64,000 bases of DNA from Desertifilum tharense IPPAS B-1220. Lineage in GTDB: Bacteria > Cyanobacteriota > Cyanobacteriia > Cyanobacteriales > Desertifilaceae. The notes beneath the pieces are model-generated. The model was not told the DNA's origin. It searched no databases and saw only the letters and a list, made by a program, of their open reading frames with translations. The position numbers were made by a program, and so were the translations under genes. The DNA is taken from assembly GCF_001746915.1 (NCBI RefSeq), contig NZ_MJGC01000041.1, forward strand, positions 180,127 to 244,126. The letters are read 5' to 3'. Below, in pieces: positions 36,501-44,222 of this stretch; position 1 is the first letter of the stretch, and the number at the start of each line of letters is the position of its first letter.

Positions 36501-36528
36501 TGTAGAGATGCGAGCAAACATCTCTACA
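36501..36528. repeat. Perfect hairpin repeat TGTAGAGATG / CATCTCTACA
   Basis: A 10-bp arm at 36501-36510 pairs with 36519-36528 across an 8-base loop. Hairpins of the gtagagac...gtctctac kind are dispersed in many cyanobacterial genomes, so this is likely one of that class. It lies in the leader between the TPR gene and the sulfatase-like gene and argues against the upstream TTG start of the latter. Confidence 0.6.
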
Positions 36529-36554
36529 GCTACATCTTGAATGAATCAATCTTG

Positions 36555-37556
36555 TTAAAACTTAGGCTGCTCTAATACAGCGTTCGCGGAGGAGCGATAG
36601 CTTTCTAATAACTCTTCCCAGCGGTCTTGTTCTTCTAAGGCTTGTAAGTCGGCAATATCTTCGTCGGGAATTAGACCGTCTGAAGACCCCAGGAGCGTTG
36701 CGGCGCGGTATTCCTCGGCAGCTTCTTTGACTAAGCCTTGGCGGGTGTAAACATCTCCAAATAATTTGTGTTTTCGGGGAGCGTAAAGTTTATTTTCGGG
36801 GAGTTGGCGCAGAAGGGCGATCGCCTCTTGCAATTCGTTTTCTTCAATTAAGGATTCTGCCAAGCCAAATTTAACGGCAAACTTAATAGCCGGAATTTTG
36901 GGATCGAGTTGATCGGCGGTTTCAAAGGCGTTTCTGGCTTTGGTGTAATTCTTTTGTTCGAGATAAATGCTGCCAAGCTGGAGATAGCTAACGGGTACCT
37001 CGGAGCTAATATTAATGGCGGCTTTTAATTCTGAGATGGCGGCTTGCAAGTTCCCTTGTTTTTTCAGGGCGCTGGCTAACATTAAGCGAGCCATCATCAT
37101 CTGCGGGTTGAGGCGCAAGGCTTGACGGAATTGCTGAATGGCCGTGTCATATTTCTGTTGCTTGATATAAACTTGGCCGAGTCCAACTGAGGCGACAGTC
37201 GCCATTGTTGATTGCGGATCGAGGTTGAGTGCGGTTTCAAAGCATTCTATGGCTTTTTCATAATTTTCTTGTCGGGTATAAGCGCCTCCCGCTCTTAACG
37301 GTGCCATTGGCAAGAGCGGATCGAGCTGCATCACTGCTTCAAAGTGAGTTAAGGCTTCGGGATAACGCTGTTGGCGAAATAACAAATTACCGACGGCGAG
37401 GTGAGCGACAACGGATTCTGGATTCACTTGAGTGGCTGTTTCAAAGGCGCTTAACGCTTCATCGAAACGTCCTTCTTTGGCTAGGGTCATGCCTAGCTTC
37501 AATTGGTCTTGCTCGCTCGTCCCTAAGCGCTTAATGCTTGGCGTGAAAGTGCTCAC
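36555..37556 (-). CDS. Tetratricopeptide-repeat protein
   Basis: This protein has 333 residues from a GTG start at 37554-37556, chosen because GGGAG lies seven bases upstream; a TTG start 13 codons earlier has no such site. At least seven TPR units of 34 residues follow (for example DEALSAFETATQVNPESVVAHLAVGN, EKAIECFETALNLDPQS, DTAIQQFRQALRLNPQM, TKARNAFETADQLDPKIP), then a tail rich in acidic residues. There is no signal peptide or membrane segment. It probably acts as a protein-binding scaffold. It sits directly upstream of the sulfatase-like gene (95 bp), so the two may act together. Confidence 0.88.
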   Translation of the reverse strand: MSTFTPSIKRLGTSEQDQLKLGMTLAKEGRFDEALSAFETATQVNPESVVAHLAVGNLLFRQQRYPEALTHFEAVMQLDPLLPMAPLRAGGAYTRQENYEKAIECFETALNLDPQSTMATVASVGLGQVYIKQQKYDTAIQQFRQALRLNPQMMMARLMLASALKKQGNLQAAISELKAAINISSEVPVSYLQLGSIYLEQKNYTKARNAFETADQLDPKIPAIKFAVKFGLAESLIEENELQEAIALLRQLPENKLYAPRKHKLFGDVYTRQGLVKEAAEEYRAATLLGSSDGLIPDEDIADLQALEEQDRWEELLESYRSSANAVLEQPKF

Positions 37557-37943
37557 AGCAAGTCTCCCTATGACAAATATGGGTTTAGAATTCAATGACT
37601 CGTTCGTTGCACAACGATTGGGCTAGCCCACGCAATGGCTCAAAAAAACGACTACCCCTCAGATCGAACGGCTCTTGATACAGTGCAACCTTGTCCTTGC
37701 ATACTGGCACATAGAATCAAACTCGTCAACTTCACGTAAAATTTATATATAAATTTATTAAAAGTGCTAATTGGCTCAGTAGAAACGCTGAATTTTCTGT
37801 ATACTGATGAAGATTGCGGTCGGGACGCAGAACGGGCAGGTTACGAATCGCGGGCGAAGTTAGATAGAAATCAGCAATTTTAGCGAAGAACGCACTAGTC
37901 AATTCCTCTAGCTTTACAGCCGAAGTGCTGAGAAGGAGCCATT
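37557..37943. other. 387-bp divergent intergenic region
   Basis: It separates the TPR gene from the PEP-CTERM gene and must hold both promoters. An 18-bp self-complementary AT block, AAATTTATATATAAATTT, lies at 37739-37756, and TATACT at 37800-37805 is a possible -10 element without a well-spaced -35. No small gene or RNA was seen. Confidence 0.5.
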
Positions 37944-38771
37944 ATGCAATTCAGACCCATCGCGATCGCGCTGGGAACTGCCTTAACAGTTCTAGGCGGT
38001 GCGATCGAGCCGTCTGTGGCTGCAATTCTCGTTCGGGGTGGAGTGACGCAAATTATTGGACCCGGACTGGGAGCTGTTGAGTTTACTCCCGAATCTGGCG
38101 ATCCGTCTCAGCCGGGAGTCGATCCGGTTCGAGATATTGGCAATAACGATTTTTCAGGGCCCGATGAAAATCAAAATCAAGTGGGCCTAGAACTCGTGAG
38201 ATTTGATGCCGTTGCGCCGATTGATATTGAATTTGTGGCCTTTAACGTCTGGGAAGGCGGTACAGAATACCTATTCAAAGAAACCGTTCTGAATAATACT
38301 GGATTGAACTGGGGCAAATTTAGCATTCAACTGGGGTTTGGGACGGGACGAAATTTTATTCAATCCGGTTTGCGCGATCGCCTCGACTTTGATACGTTCA
38401 ATGCACTGGGTCAGGTGTTTCCCTTCGGCTTAGAACTCGCCGGTCTTCCCCTAGAAAAAACGCCTACCCCAACTTCAACCGCCTTTGCTCAACTCGATCA
38501 TCAGGCCAATATTCTGCAATGGCAAAATGGCAAAGTCCGTCAGGGCCAAAGCGTTGATTTTACTTTCTCCCTTGACCTTCCTAACCTGAGTGCGCTAAAC
38601 CAGAAAGAAATTCCGCAAGCAAATTGGTTGCTCGACGACCAAGGGCAAATTGTCGGCTACAAATTTACCTTGCGGCAATCCCCCCATGCAGTACCAGAAC
38701 CCTCTGCTGTATTGGGCTTGATCGGCATCGGTCTTCTCAGCGTGGGGCGTATTAGGAAGCAGAAACACTAA
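37944..38771 (+). CDS. PEP-CTERM sorting-domain protein of unknown function
   Basis: This is a 275-residue exported protein. A signal peptide (AIALGTALTVLGGAIEPSVAA) is followed by an all-beta-looking region of about 215 residues (FDAVAPIDIEFVAFNVWEGGTEYLFKE, WGKFSIQLGFGTG, GQSVDFTFSLDLPNL) and the tail AVPEPSAVLGLIGIGLLSVGRIRKQKH, a clear PEP-CTERM signal. No enzymatic motif is visible. AAGGAG lies six bases before the ATG, an excellent ribosome-binding site, so it is likely well expressed. The gene is followed by an imperfect hairpin (CTCAATCG and CGATTGGGAG), then the phosphatase-superfamily gene 73 bp on. Confidence 0.82.
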   Translation: MQFRPIAIALGTALTVLGGAIEPSVAAILVRGGVTQIIGPGLGAVEFTPESGDPSQPGVDPVRDIGNNDFSGPDENQNQVGLELVRFDAVAPIDIEFVAFNVWEGGTEYLFKETVLNNTGLNWGKFSIQLGFGTGRNFIQSGLRDRLDFDTFNALGQVFPFGLELAGLPLEKTPTPTSTAFAQLDHQANILQWQNGKVRQGQSVDFTFSLDLPNLSALNQKEIPQANWLLDDQGQIVGYKFTLRQSPHAVPEPSAVLGLIGIGLLSVGRIRKQKH

Positions 38772-38844
38772 TCTTCTCAATCGGCGAATCGATTGGGAGC
38801 GTTCATCGCAACGCTTAACTTAATATTGCGTAAATCCAATCATC

Positions 38845-40443
38845 ATGACCCGAACTTTATTTATCGGCTTAGATGGTGCAACCTTTACGGTGTTAGATGA
38901 AATGGTACGCGACCAACCTGGCGTTGGCGTCACCATGCCCTTTCTCAAGCACTTTATGGAAACGGGAGTGCGATCGCCATTGCGCTCAACCCCCAATCCC
39001 CTGACGCCGCCTGCTTGGGTTTCAATTATGACCGGAAGAACGCCGGGAAATCACGGGGTTTTTGACTTTATTCGCGCCGAAGAGCAAGGAGAAGAGGTCT
39101 ACTTTACCCTCTACGATGCTCGCGACATCCAAACCGAAACCGTTTGGTCAATGGCAAGTCGGCAAAATCGCACCGTGGTGGCGCTCAATTTTCCAATTAC
39201 AGCTCCCCCGCGTCCGATTGCAGGCTCCTTGGTTCCGGGGTTTGTTCCGTGGAAACACCTGCGTCGCAATGTCACGCCGCCAGAGTTGTTTAATCGTCTC
39301 AAAAATATTCCCCAATTTGACCCCAAGGAATTAGCCTGGGATTTTGAGCGAGAAAAGCAAGCCCTAGAGTTCATGAGCGAGGACGAGACTGAAGAGTGGG
39401 TGCGCTACCACCTTCCGCGCGAGGAACAGTGGTTTCGGATTGCTCAAACCCTATTGCAAGAAGACCGTCCCGATTTGATGGCCGTGATGTTTGATGGCGT
39501 CGATAAGATTCAGCATCAAGCTTGGCGCTTTCTCGATCCTAAGTTGCTGTCAGAGAACCCTTCAGCCTGGGAACGGCGAATGTGTAACTTATGTTTGGAA
39601 TATTTCCGACAGTTGGACGGTTACATAAGAGCGTTGGTGACATTAGCTGGCCCGGATGTTCAGGTGTTTATGGCCTCGGATCATGGCTTTACCCAGACGA
39701 TAGAGGTCGTGCGAATTAACACCTTTTTGCATGAAAAAGGCTATTTGACTTGGAAAGCCTCGGAACGCAGCGAGGCCGCTAAACGCCGGGAGGCGAGCAA
39801 CTTTGCGGATGTGGATTGGGAAAAAACCCTCGCCTACTGTCGCACGCCTTCGAGCAATGGGATTACGATTCGGGTGGCGCATCAACCGGGGGAACCGGGA
39901 ATTGCTCCCGATGAGTACGATCGGTTTCGCGATCGCCTGATTCAAGATTTAGAAAGTCTGCGAGATGAAGCGACGGGGGAACGCATCATTCAACAGATTC
40001 TCAAGCGCGAAGATTGTTTTCCCGGTACTTGCATGAAAGATGCACCGGATTTAACCCTCGTTTTACGAGACTACGGGTTTGTGTCTATTCGCAATCTTCA
40101 GCCTGTGGTGGTTCCGCGCGAGGTGCCGGCCGGAACGCATCACCCCGATGGGATCTTTTTGGCCAATGGGCCGGGAATTCAACGCGGTTTGCAGGTCGAA
40201 CGGCGCAATATCGTGGATGTGGCCGCGACTTGGCTGTATAGCTTAGGTTTGCCCATTCCAGAAGATTTAGAAGGACAAGTTCCAGAAAGCTTCTTTACGC
40301 CGGAGTACATGCAAGCTCATCCCATTCGCCGAGGCGCGCCCTCTCAAACAACTCGCGATCGCTCCGACTCTACCCCGGAAATCAGCGATCGCGATAAGGA
40401 ACTGATTCTCGCTCAACTCCAAATGCTGGGCTATATGGAGTAA
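38845..40443 (+). CDS. Alkaline-phosphatase-superfamily (type I phosphodiesterase / nucleotide pyrophosphatase-like) enzyme
   Basis: This protein has 532 residues with no signal peptide, so it is probably cytoplasmic. LFIGLDGATFTVLDEM starts the fold with the first metal aspartate. TPPAWVSIMTGRTPGNHGVFDF near 50-72 supplies the nucleophile region and the family G-x-x-P-G-x-HG motif. MAVMFDGVDKIQHQAW near 215, VFMASDHGFTQ near 277, and GTHHPDGIFLANGPG near 430 supply further ligands. Members hydrolyse or transfer phospho- or sulfo-esters. It heads a compact plus-strand run: small coiled-coil protein, amidohydrolase, acyl carrier protein, APS kinase. No good ribosome-binding site is seen before the ATG. 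Confidence 0.85.
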   Translation: MTRTLFIGLDGATFTVLDEMVRDQPGVGVTMPFLKHFMETGVRSPLRSTPNPLTPPAWVSIMTGRTPGNHGVFDFIRAEEQGEEVYFTLYDARDIQTETVWSMASRQNRTVVALNFPITAPPRPIAGSLVPGFVPWKHLRRNVTPPELFNRLKNIPQFDPKELAWDFEREKQALEFMSEDETEEWVRYHLPREEQWFRIAQTLLQEDRPDLMAVMFDGVDKIQHQAWRFLDPKLLSENPSAWERRMCNLCLEYFRQLDGYIRALVTLAGPDVQVFMASDHGFTQTIEVVRINTFLHEKGYLTWKASERSEAAKRREASNFADVDWEKTLAYCRTPSSNGITIRVAHQPGEPGIAPDEYDRFRDRLIQDLESLRDEATGERIIQQILKREDCFPGTCMKDAPDLTLVLRDYGFVSIRNLQPVVVPREVPAGTHHPDGIFLANGPGIQRGLQVERRNIVDVAATWLYSLGLPIPEDLEGQVPESFFTPEYMQAHPIRRGAPSQTTRDRSDSTPEISDRDKELILAQLQMLGYME

Positions 40444-40450
40444 CTAGACC

Positions 40451-40720
40451 GTGGATCGCCGACTTCAGCCGTTAAATATTCACTCCAAAATTCACTTAGA
40501 AGCCCATGAAGAACAGCTCGAACGGTTTCGCAGTATTAAGGTACTTAAACTCAAAATTAAGTGGATGGAAGCCTTGACGCAACAAGCACAGATGCAACTG
40601 CAAGAACTTGAGCAAGACCCCGCAGAAGTCGGTTCGATGGACGGCGAACTGGATGCAATTCTTCCCCACTCGGATTTGCACCCCCTAGAAGAACCCACAC
40701 CGGGCGATTTGGGATGGTAA
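40451..40720 (+). CDS. Small coiled-coil protein, unknown
   Basis: This protein has 89 residues from a GTG start that has GGAG about ten bases upstream. The middle (HLEAHEEQLERFRSIKVLKLKIKWMEALTQQAQMQLQELEQ) is strongly helical with heptad-like leucines, so a coiled coil is likely. The C-terminus is acidic and proline-containing. I do not recognise a family. Its position between the phosphatase-superfamily and amidohydrolase genes, with gaps of 7 and 32 bp, and its matching codon use make it a real gene rather than a chance frame. It may be an adaptor for one of its neighbours; that is a guess. Confidence 0.65.
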   Translation: MDRRLQPLNIHSKIHLEAHEEQLERFRSIKVLKLKIKWMEALTQQAQMQLQELEQDPAEVGSMDGELDAILPHSDLHPLEEPTPGDLGW

Positions 40721-40752
40721 ATGCTCTGCAACACCCTTCTGGAGAGAGTCCT

Positions 40753-41871
40753 ATGTCAAAAAAGTATAAGGTGATTGATTGTGACGGTCACGTCGCAGAA
40801 CCTTTTGAACTGTATCGCGAGTATATTGCACCGGAATTTCGAGAACGGGTTCCGCAGCGCATTGAAGCGAACGGTCAGCGCGTCGTCATTGTGGATGGTG
40901 AAGAATATCCCAACTTTGTGAAATATGGGGGAAGACCGCTGGGGATGGAACGGGATGCACAAATTGCTCGCCCGGTACAGCGTTCGGCGATCGCCACGGG
41001 TGGGGTCGATCCGCATGTCCGCATTCAGGATATGGATCGAGAAGGGATTGATATCGCTGTTCTCTATCCAAGCGGGACAACGAGCATGTGTGCCGTACAA
41101 GACCCTTATCTTGAATCTGCCCTTTACCAAGCGTATAATCGCTGGCTGGCCGATTATTGCTCGCCCTATCCCAACCGTTTAAAAGGATTGGTGATGATTT
41201 CTATGCGTCACCCCGAATTAGGCGTTGCGGAAATTTTGCGCGTGGCTCAAGAATCCTGGGTTGTGGGCATTTTGATTTCTCCGCACATGGATGATTTTAA
41301 CTTGGACGATCCGCGCTTGCACCCCATTTGGCAAACGGCCCAAGAGCTGGATTTACCGATTGGCATTCATGCGGGAAGCGGACGACCTCCCTACGCGATT
41401 GGTACAGAAGAAAGCAGCCAAAATTTGTTTTTAATGCACGCGATGGCGCATCCGTTTGAACAGATGAGAGCGATCGCGTCTTTAATTGGGGGTGGGGTTT
41501 TTGACCGCTATCCGCAACTGCGAATTACGTTTACTGAGGCGGGGATTGGTTGGGTTCCTTGGTGGCTCGATCGTTTAGAACAACACGCTCAAACCTTTCC
41601 CAATCACGTTCCTTTGATGAAAAAAAGACCCAAGGAACACCTCTCTAGCGGTCAATGTTTCTTCTGTTGTTTGCCAGAAGAAGGAACTCTAGAAGCGGTC
41701 GTCGCTCAAATTGGCGAAGATTCTGTGGTCTATGGCTCCGACTATCCTCACCACGACTGCGGTTTTCCCACAACTGTAACCCAAATTGAACAGCGCCAAA
41801 ATCTTTCGGATACCGCTAAGTCTAAGATTTTTTGGGATAACCCCCTCAAGTTGTATCCTCGCTTGCAATAG
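40753..41871 (+). CDS. Amidohydrolase family 2 (ACMSD-like) protein
   Basis: This protein has 372 residues from the ATG at 40753, which has GGAGAG about seven bases upstream; an ATG at 40714 would overlap the preceding gene. The metal site is recognisable: VIDCDGHVAEP at the start (D-x-H in place of H-x-H), GIHAGSGRPP near 211, MAHPFEQMRA near 233, and the terminal aspartate in YGSDYPHHDCG near 334. These TIM-barrel enzymes include decarboxylases (ACMSD type) and hydrolases of C-C or C-N bonds. The following gene is an acyl carrier protein 33 bp away, which suggests a substrate carried as a thioester; this is inference. Confidence 0.85.
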   Translation: MSKKYKVIDCDGHVAEPFELYREYIAPEFRERVPQRIEANGQRVVIVDGEEYPNFVKYGGRPLGMERDAQIARPVQRSAIATGGVDPHVRIQDMDREGIDIAVLYPSGTTSMCAVQDPYLESALYQAYNRWLADYCSPYPNRLKGLVMISMRHPELGVAEILRVAQESWVVGILISPHMDDFNLDDPRLHPIWQTAQELDLPIGIHAGSGRPPYAIGTEESSQNLFLMHAMAHPFEQMRAIASLIGGGVFDRYPQLRITFTEAGIGWVPWWLDRLEQHAQTFPNHVPLMKKRPKEHLSSGQCFFCCLPEEGTLEAVVAQIGEDSVVYGSDYPHHDCGFPTTVTQIEQRQNLSDTAKSKIFWDNPLKLYPRLQ

Positions 41872-41904
41872 AAAGACTTTTAATTGTTTACAGGAAAATT
41901 AACG

Positions 41905-42207
41905 ATGGAAGACAGGGTTTTAACTTCAAGCCGCACTCGCGAATCGATTACTGAATCTTTGGTCGCCATTATTGAAGATATGACTAGCGATTGGGATTTA
42001 ACTTCGACAGAGGAAATTAATCAAAATACTCAGTTAATTTCCGATCTGGCGTTTGAGTCAATTGATATTGTTCAGTTGGTGGTTGCTATTGAAGAAAGTT
42101 TTCAGAAGCGAGGGCTACCCTTTGAAAAAGTTTTGATGAATGATGGTCGTTATGTGGATGACCTCAAAGTCGGGGAATTATCAGATTTTCTCTACCAAAA
42201 TTTATGA
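41905..42207 (+). CDS. Free-standing acyl carrier protein
   Basis: This acidic protein has 100 residues from the ATG at 41905, with AGGAAAA upstream; an earlier TTG at 41884 is not supported. The phosphopantetheine site reads DLAFESIDIVQLVVAIEE, where ESID stands in place of DSLD, the serine being intact. VDDLKVGELSDFL at the C-terminus is the usual helix IV of acyl carrier proteins. It differs clearly from the single ACP of the megasynthase (GIDSIKR). Since fatty acid synthase ACP is normally beside fabF, this one is dedicated to the local pathway, probably loading the substrate of the amidohydrolase or another acyl group. Confidence 0.85.
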   Translation: MEDRVLTSSRTRESITESLVAIIEDMTSDWDLTSTEEINQNTQLISDLAFESIDIVQLVVAIEESFQKRGLPFEKVLMNDGRYVDDLKVGELSDFLYQNL

Positions 42208-42259
42208 GTTTTAACTCGCTGAGGTTCGGCGCGAATCGCAACGCTTAAGGGAAGAATCC

Positions 42260-42823
42260 ATGCATCAACAGGGCGTCACGCTATGGTTTACGGGTTTAAG
42301 TGGAGCAGGGAAAACAACCCTTTGTCAAGCCGTCGCAGAGGTATTGCGATCGCAAGGCTATCAATTAGAAGTGTTAGACGGCGATACCGTTCGTCAAAAC
42401 CTTTGCAAAGATTTGGGGTTTAGTAAAGCCGATCGCGATGAAAATATTCGTCGCATTGGTTGGCTTTCCCAACTTCTGACTCGGAATGGAACCATTGTTT
42501 TAGTATCAGCCATTTCTCCCTATCGAGAAATTCGCAATGAAGTTCGTCAGTCCATTGGTCAGTTTATCGAAATTTATGTCAATACACCATTAGAAGTTTG
42601 CGAATCGCGGGATGTTAAAGGCTTATATCAAAAAGCAAGAGCCGGAATTCTTAAAGGCTTTACCGGAATTGATGACCCCTATGAGCCTCCCTTAAATCCC
42701 GATGTTGAATGTCAAACGCATCTCGAAAGTATCTCCCATTGTGTGGTAAAGATCCTCAATAAACTGAACGATTTTCTACCACTGCAATCAACCATTCATA
42801 ACAACGCCAAAGTAGGCAATTAG
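42260..42823 (+). CDS. cysC: Adenylylsulfate (APS) kinase
   Basis: This protein has 187 residues, usual for CysC. The Walker A motif GLSGAGKTT is at about 12-20, VLDGDTVRQNLCKDLGFSKADRDENIRRIGW near 37-67 is the hallmark APS-binding region, and SAISPYREIRNEVRQ and DVKGLYQKARAGILKGFTGIDDPYE complete the family pattern. It phosphorylates APS to PAPS, the universal sulfate donor. No ATP sulfurylase or sulfotransferase is encoded in the window. GGGAAGA precedes the ATG. Its place at the end of the phosphatase-like / amidohydrolase / ACP run suggests local demand for PAPS. The 3' end overlaps the convergent membrane-protein gene by 4 bp. Confidence 0.93.
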   Translation: MHQQGVTLWFTGLSGAGKTTLCQAVAEVLRSQGYQLEVLDGDTVRQNLCKDLGFSKADRDENIRRIGWLSQLLTRNGTIVLVSAISPYREIRNEVRQSIGQFIEIYVNTPLEVCESRDVKGLYQKARAGILKGFTGIDDPYEPPLNPDVECQTHLESISHCVVKILNKLNDFLPLQSTIHNNAKVGN

Positions 42824-44208
42824 CCTCGAACTTGCTTATGCAATTCTTCTGCTCTTTCAATCAGTTGCCGACCTTCCATTTCTGTGAGATTTTTAACATA
42901 GTTAAATTTAATGTCCTCCAAAAACTCAATTAGACTCGATTGCACCTCCTGAATATTTTGGCGTTTTAGGAGTTCTCGTTCTAAGGCGTCTCGGAAGTTA
43001 CGGCGCAGTCGGGTTGTAATTTGCGCGCCCACTGGATCTTGCAATGCATCGCCGAGGTTGTGATAGAAAATGCGGAATAATGCCTGAGCTAATTTTGGGG
43101 TCAGATAGCTAGAGAGGCGTTGCAAACCAGGGAGTCGGCGCAATTGACGATAGCCGGGGAATTGGTTGAGGCTGCTGGTAATGCTGTATTGAACTAAATC
43201 TTCGAGATCGGCTTGAACTTGGGGAACGGCTTGGCGCAGGCTATCCCCGACAAGACGGGTGGCAATTGTGGTCAGCTCTGGGCGATCGCGCTGACTCAGT
43301 TCGGGATGAAATAGCGTGCGAATAAACTCGCCACGCTCAATCGAAGCTTGCATTTGATCGATAATTTGAATCCCGATCATCTGTGCGGTTTCGGTAGCAA
43401 AACTTGCAATTAAATCTCGTTGCAGTTCTGCCCGCACGGGTTCTAGCGTCACCACTTCAGAATGATTGAGGCGCACCGCCACCGGAAGCACGCGCAACCA
43501 TCGCCAAAAGGGGATTAACAATAGGAAGTCGTACCAACGTCTCAGGGCGATATCTAGCCAACTTAAGTTAGGGTGGCGGCGATGATGTCCCCAAAGACGG
43601 GCGGCGATATCCAGCGCGAAGATAATAACAAAGGGGAGATCCAGCAACCAGAAGCGGTTGGTTGGAAGCCCCCATTGATTCACCCCTCGGTAATAGTTAG
43701 TCTGCATTAAGGGACGGATTTCAGCCTGCCAAAAGGCTAATTCAGATTGCCATCCCCGTTGTTGCAGGTAGTCTGCACTCCAGAAGGTTTCAAAGGCATC
43801 TAGGGCAAAGGTTTCCCCCGTGCGCTGGCGCATTTGCTGTTTAATCGTTTCTAAGCTGCTATTTTGATTAGCTCCCGCAAACGGATTTTCAGCTAAGATC
43901 CTTTGGCTTAGGGGGCTTAGTGGTGCAAGCGATCGCTCCACCTGCGGCGCATCCCATCCGCCTGTTGCCAGTTGGGTTTCTAGGGTTTCGACCTGTTGTA
44001 AATAATATTGGGTTTCCGGGTGGGGTTGAATCCCTTTGATGGGGTCATAGTAGCGAGTGAGGGCGGGAAACACGCTGAAATAGAAATTGCGCCCATACAG
44101 GTAGGTTAAATCGAAGAAGACTAAAGCCAGATTGAGTAAGGCAAGTAACGCAACGCAGCGTTCTATCCAAGGATAGCGGCGTTCAAAGTACGGTTTGTAA
44201 TGCACCAT
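42820..44208 (-). CDS. Integral membrane protein of unknown function
   Basis: This protein has 462 residues. An N-terminal hydrophobic segment (CVALLALLNLALVFFDLTYL) is followed by a soluble loop of about 130 residues (30-165), then two or three membrane segments around RFWLLDLPFVIIFALDIAARLWGHHRR and WYDFLLLIPFWRWLRVLPVAVRL. A long helical cytoplasmic tail follows, rich in charged residues with no known motif. The loop WRWLRVLPVAVRLNHSE has the look of a voltage-sensor or ion-channel linker region, but the pore helix is not recognisable. It lies 14 bp downstream of the Nramp-like gene on the same strand, so it may assist that transporter. No function assigned. Confidence 0.6.
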   Translation of the reverse strand: MVHYKPYFERRYPWIERCVALLALLNLALVFFDLTYLYGRNFYFSVFPALTRYYDPIKGIQPHPETQYYLQQVETLETQLATGGWDAPQVERSLAPLSPLSQRILAENPFAGANQNSSLETIKQQMRQRTGETFALDAFETFWSADYLQQRGWQSELAFWQAEIRPLMQTNYYRGVNQWGLPTNRFWLLDLPFVIIFALDIAARLWGHHRRHPNLSWLDIALRRWYDFLLLIPFWRWLRVLPVAVRLNHSEVVTLEPVRAELQRDLIASFATETAQMIGIQIIDQMQASIERGEFIRTLFHPELSQRDRPELTTIATRLVGDSLRQAVPQVQADLEDLVQYSITSSLNQFPGYRQLRRLPGLQRLSSYLTPKLAQALFRIFYHNLGDALQDPVGAQITTRLRRNFRDALERELLKRQNIQEVQSSLIEFLEDIKFNYVKNLTEMEGRQLIERAEELHKQVRG

Positions 44209-44222
44209 GTTCGGAGTTTGGA

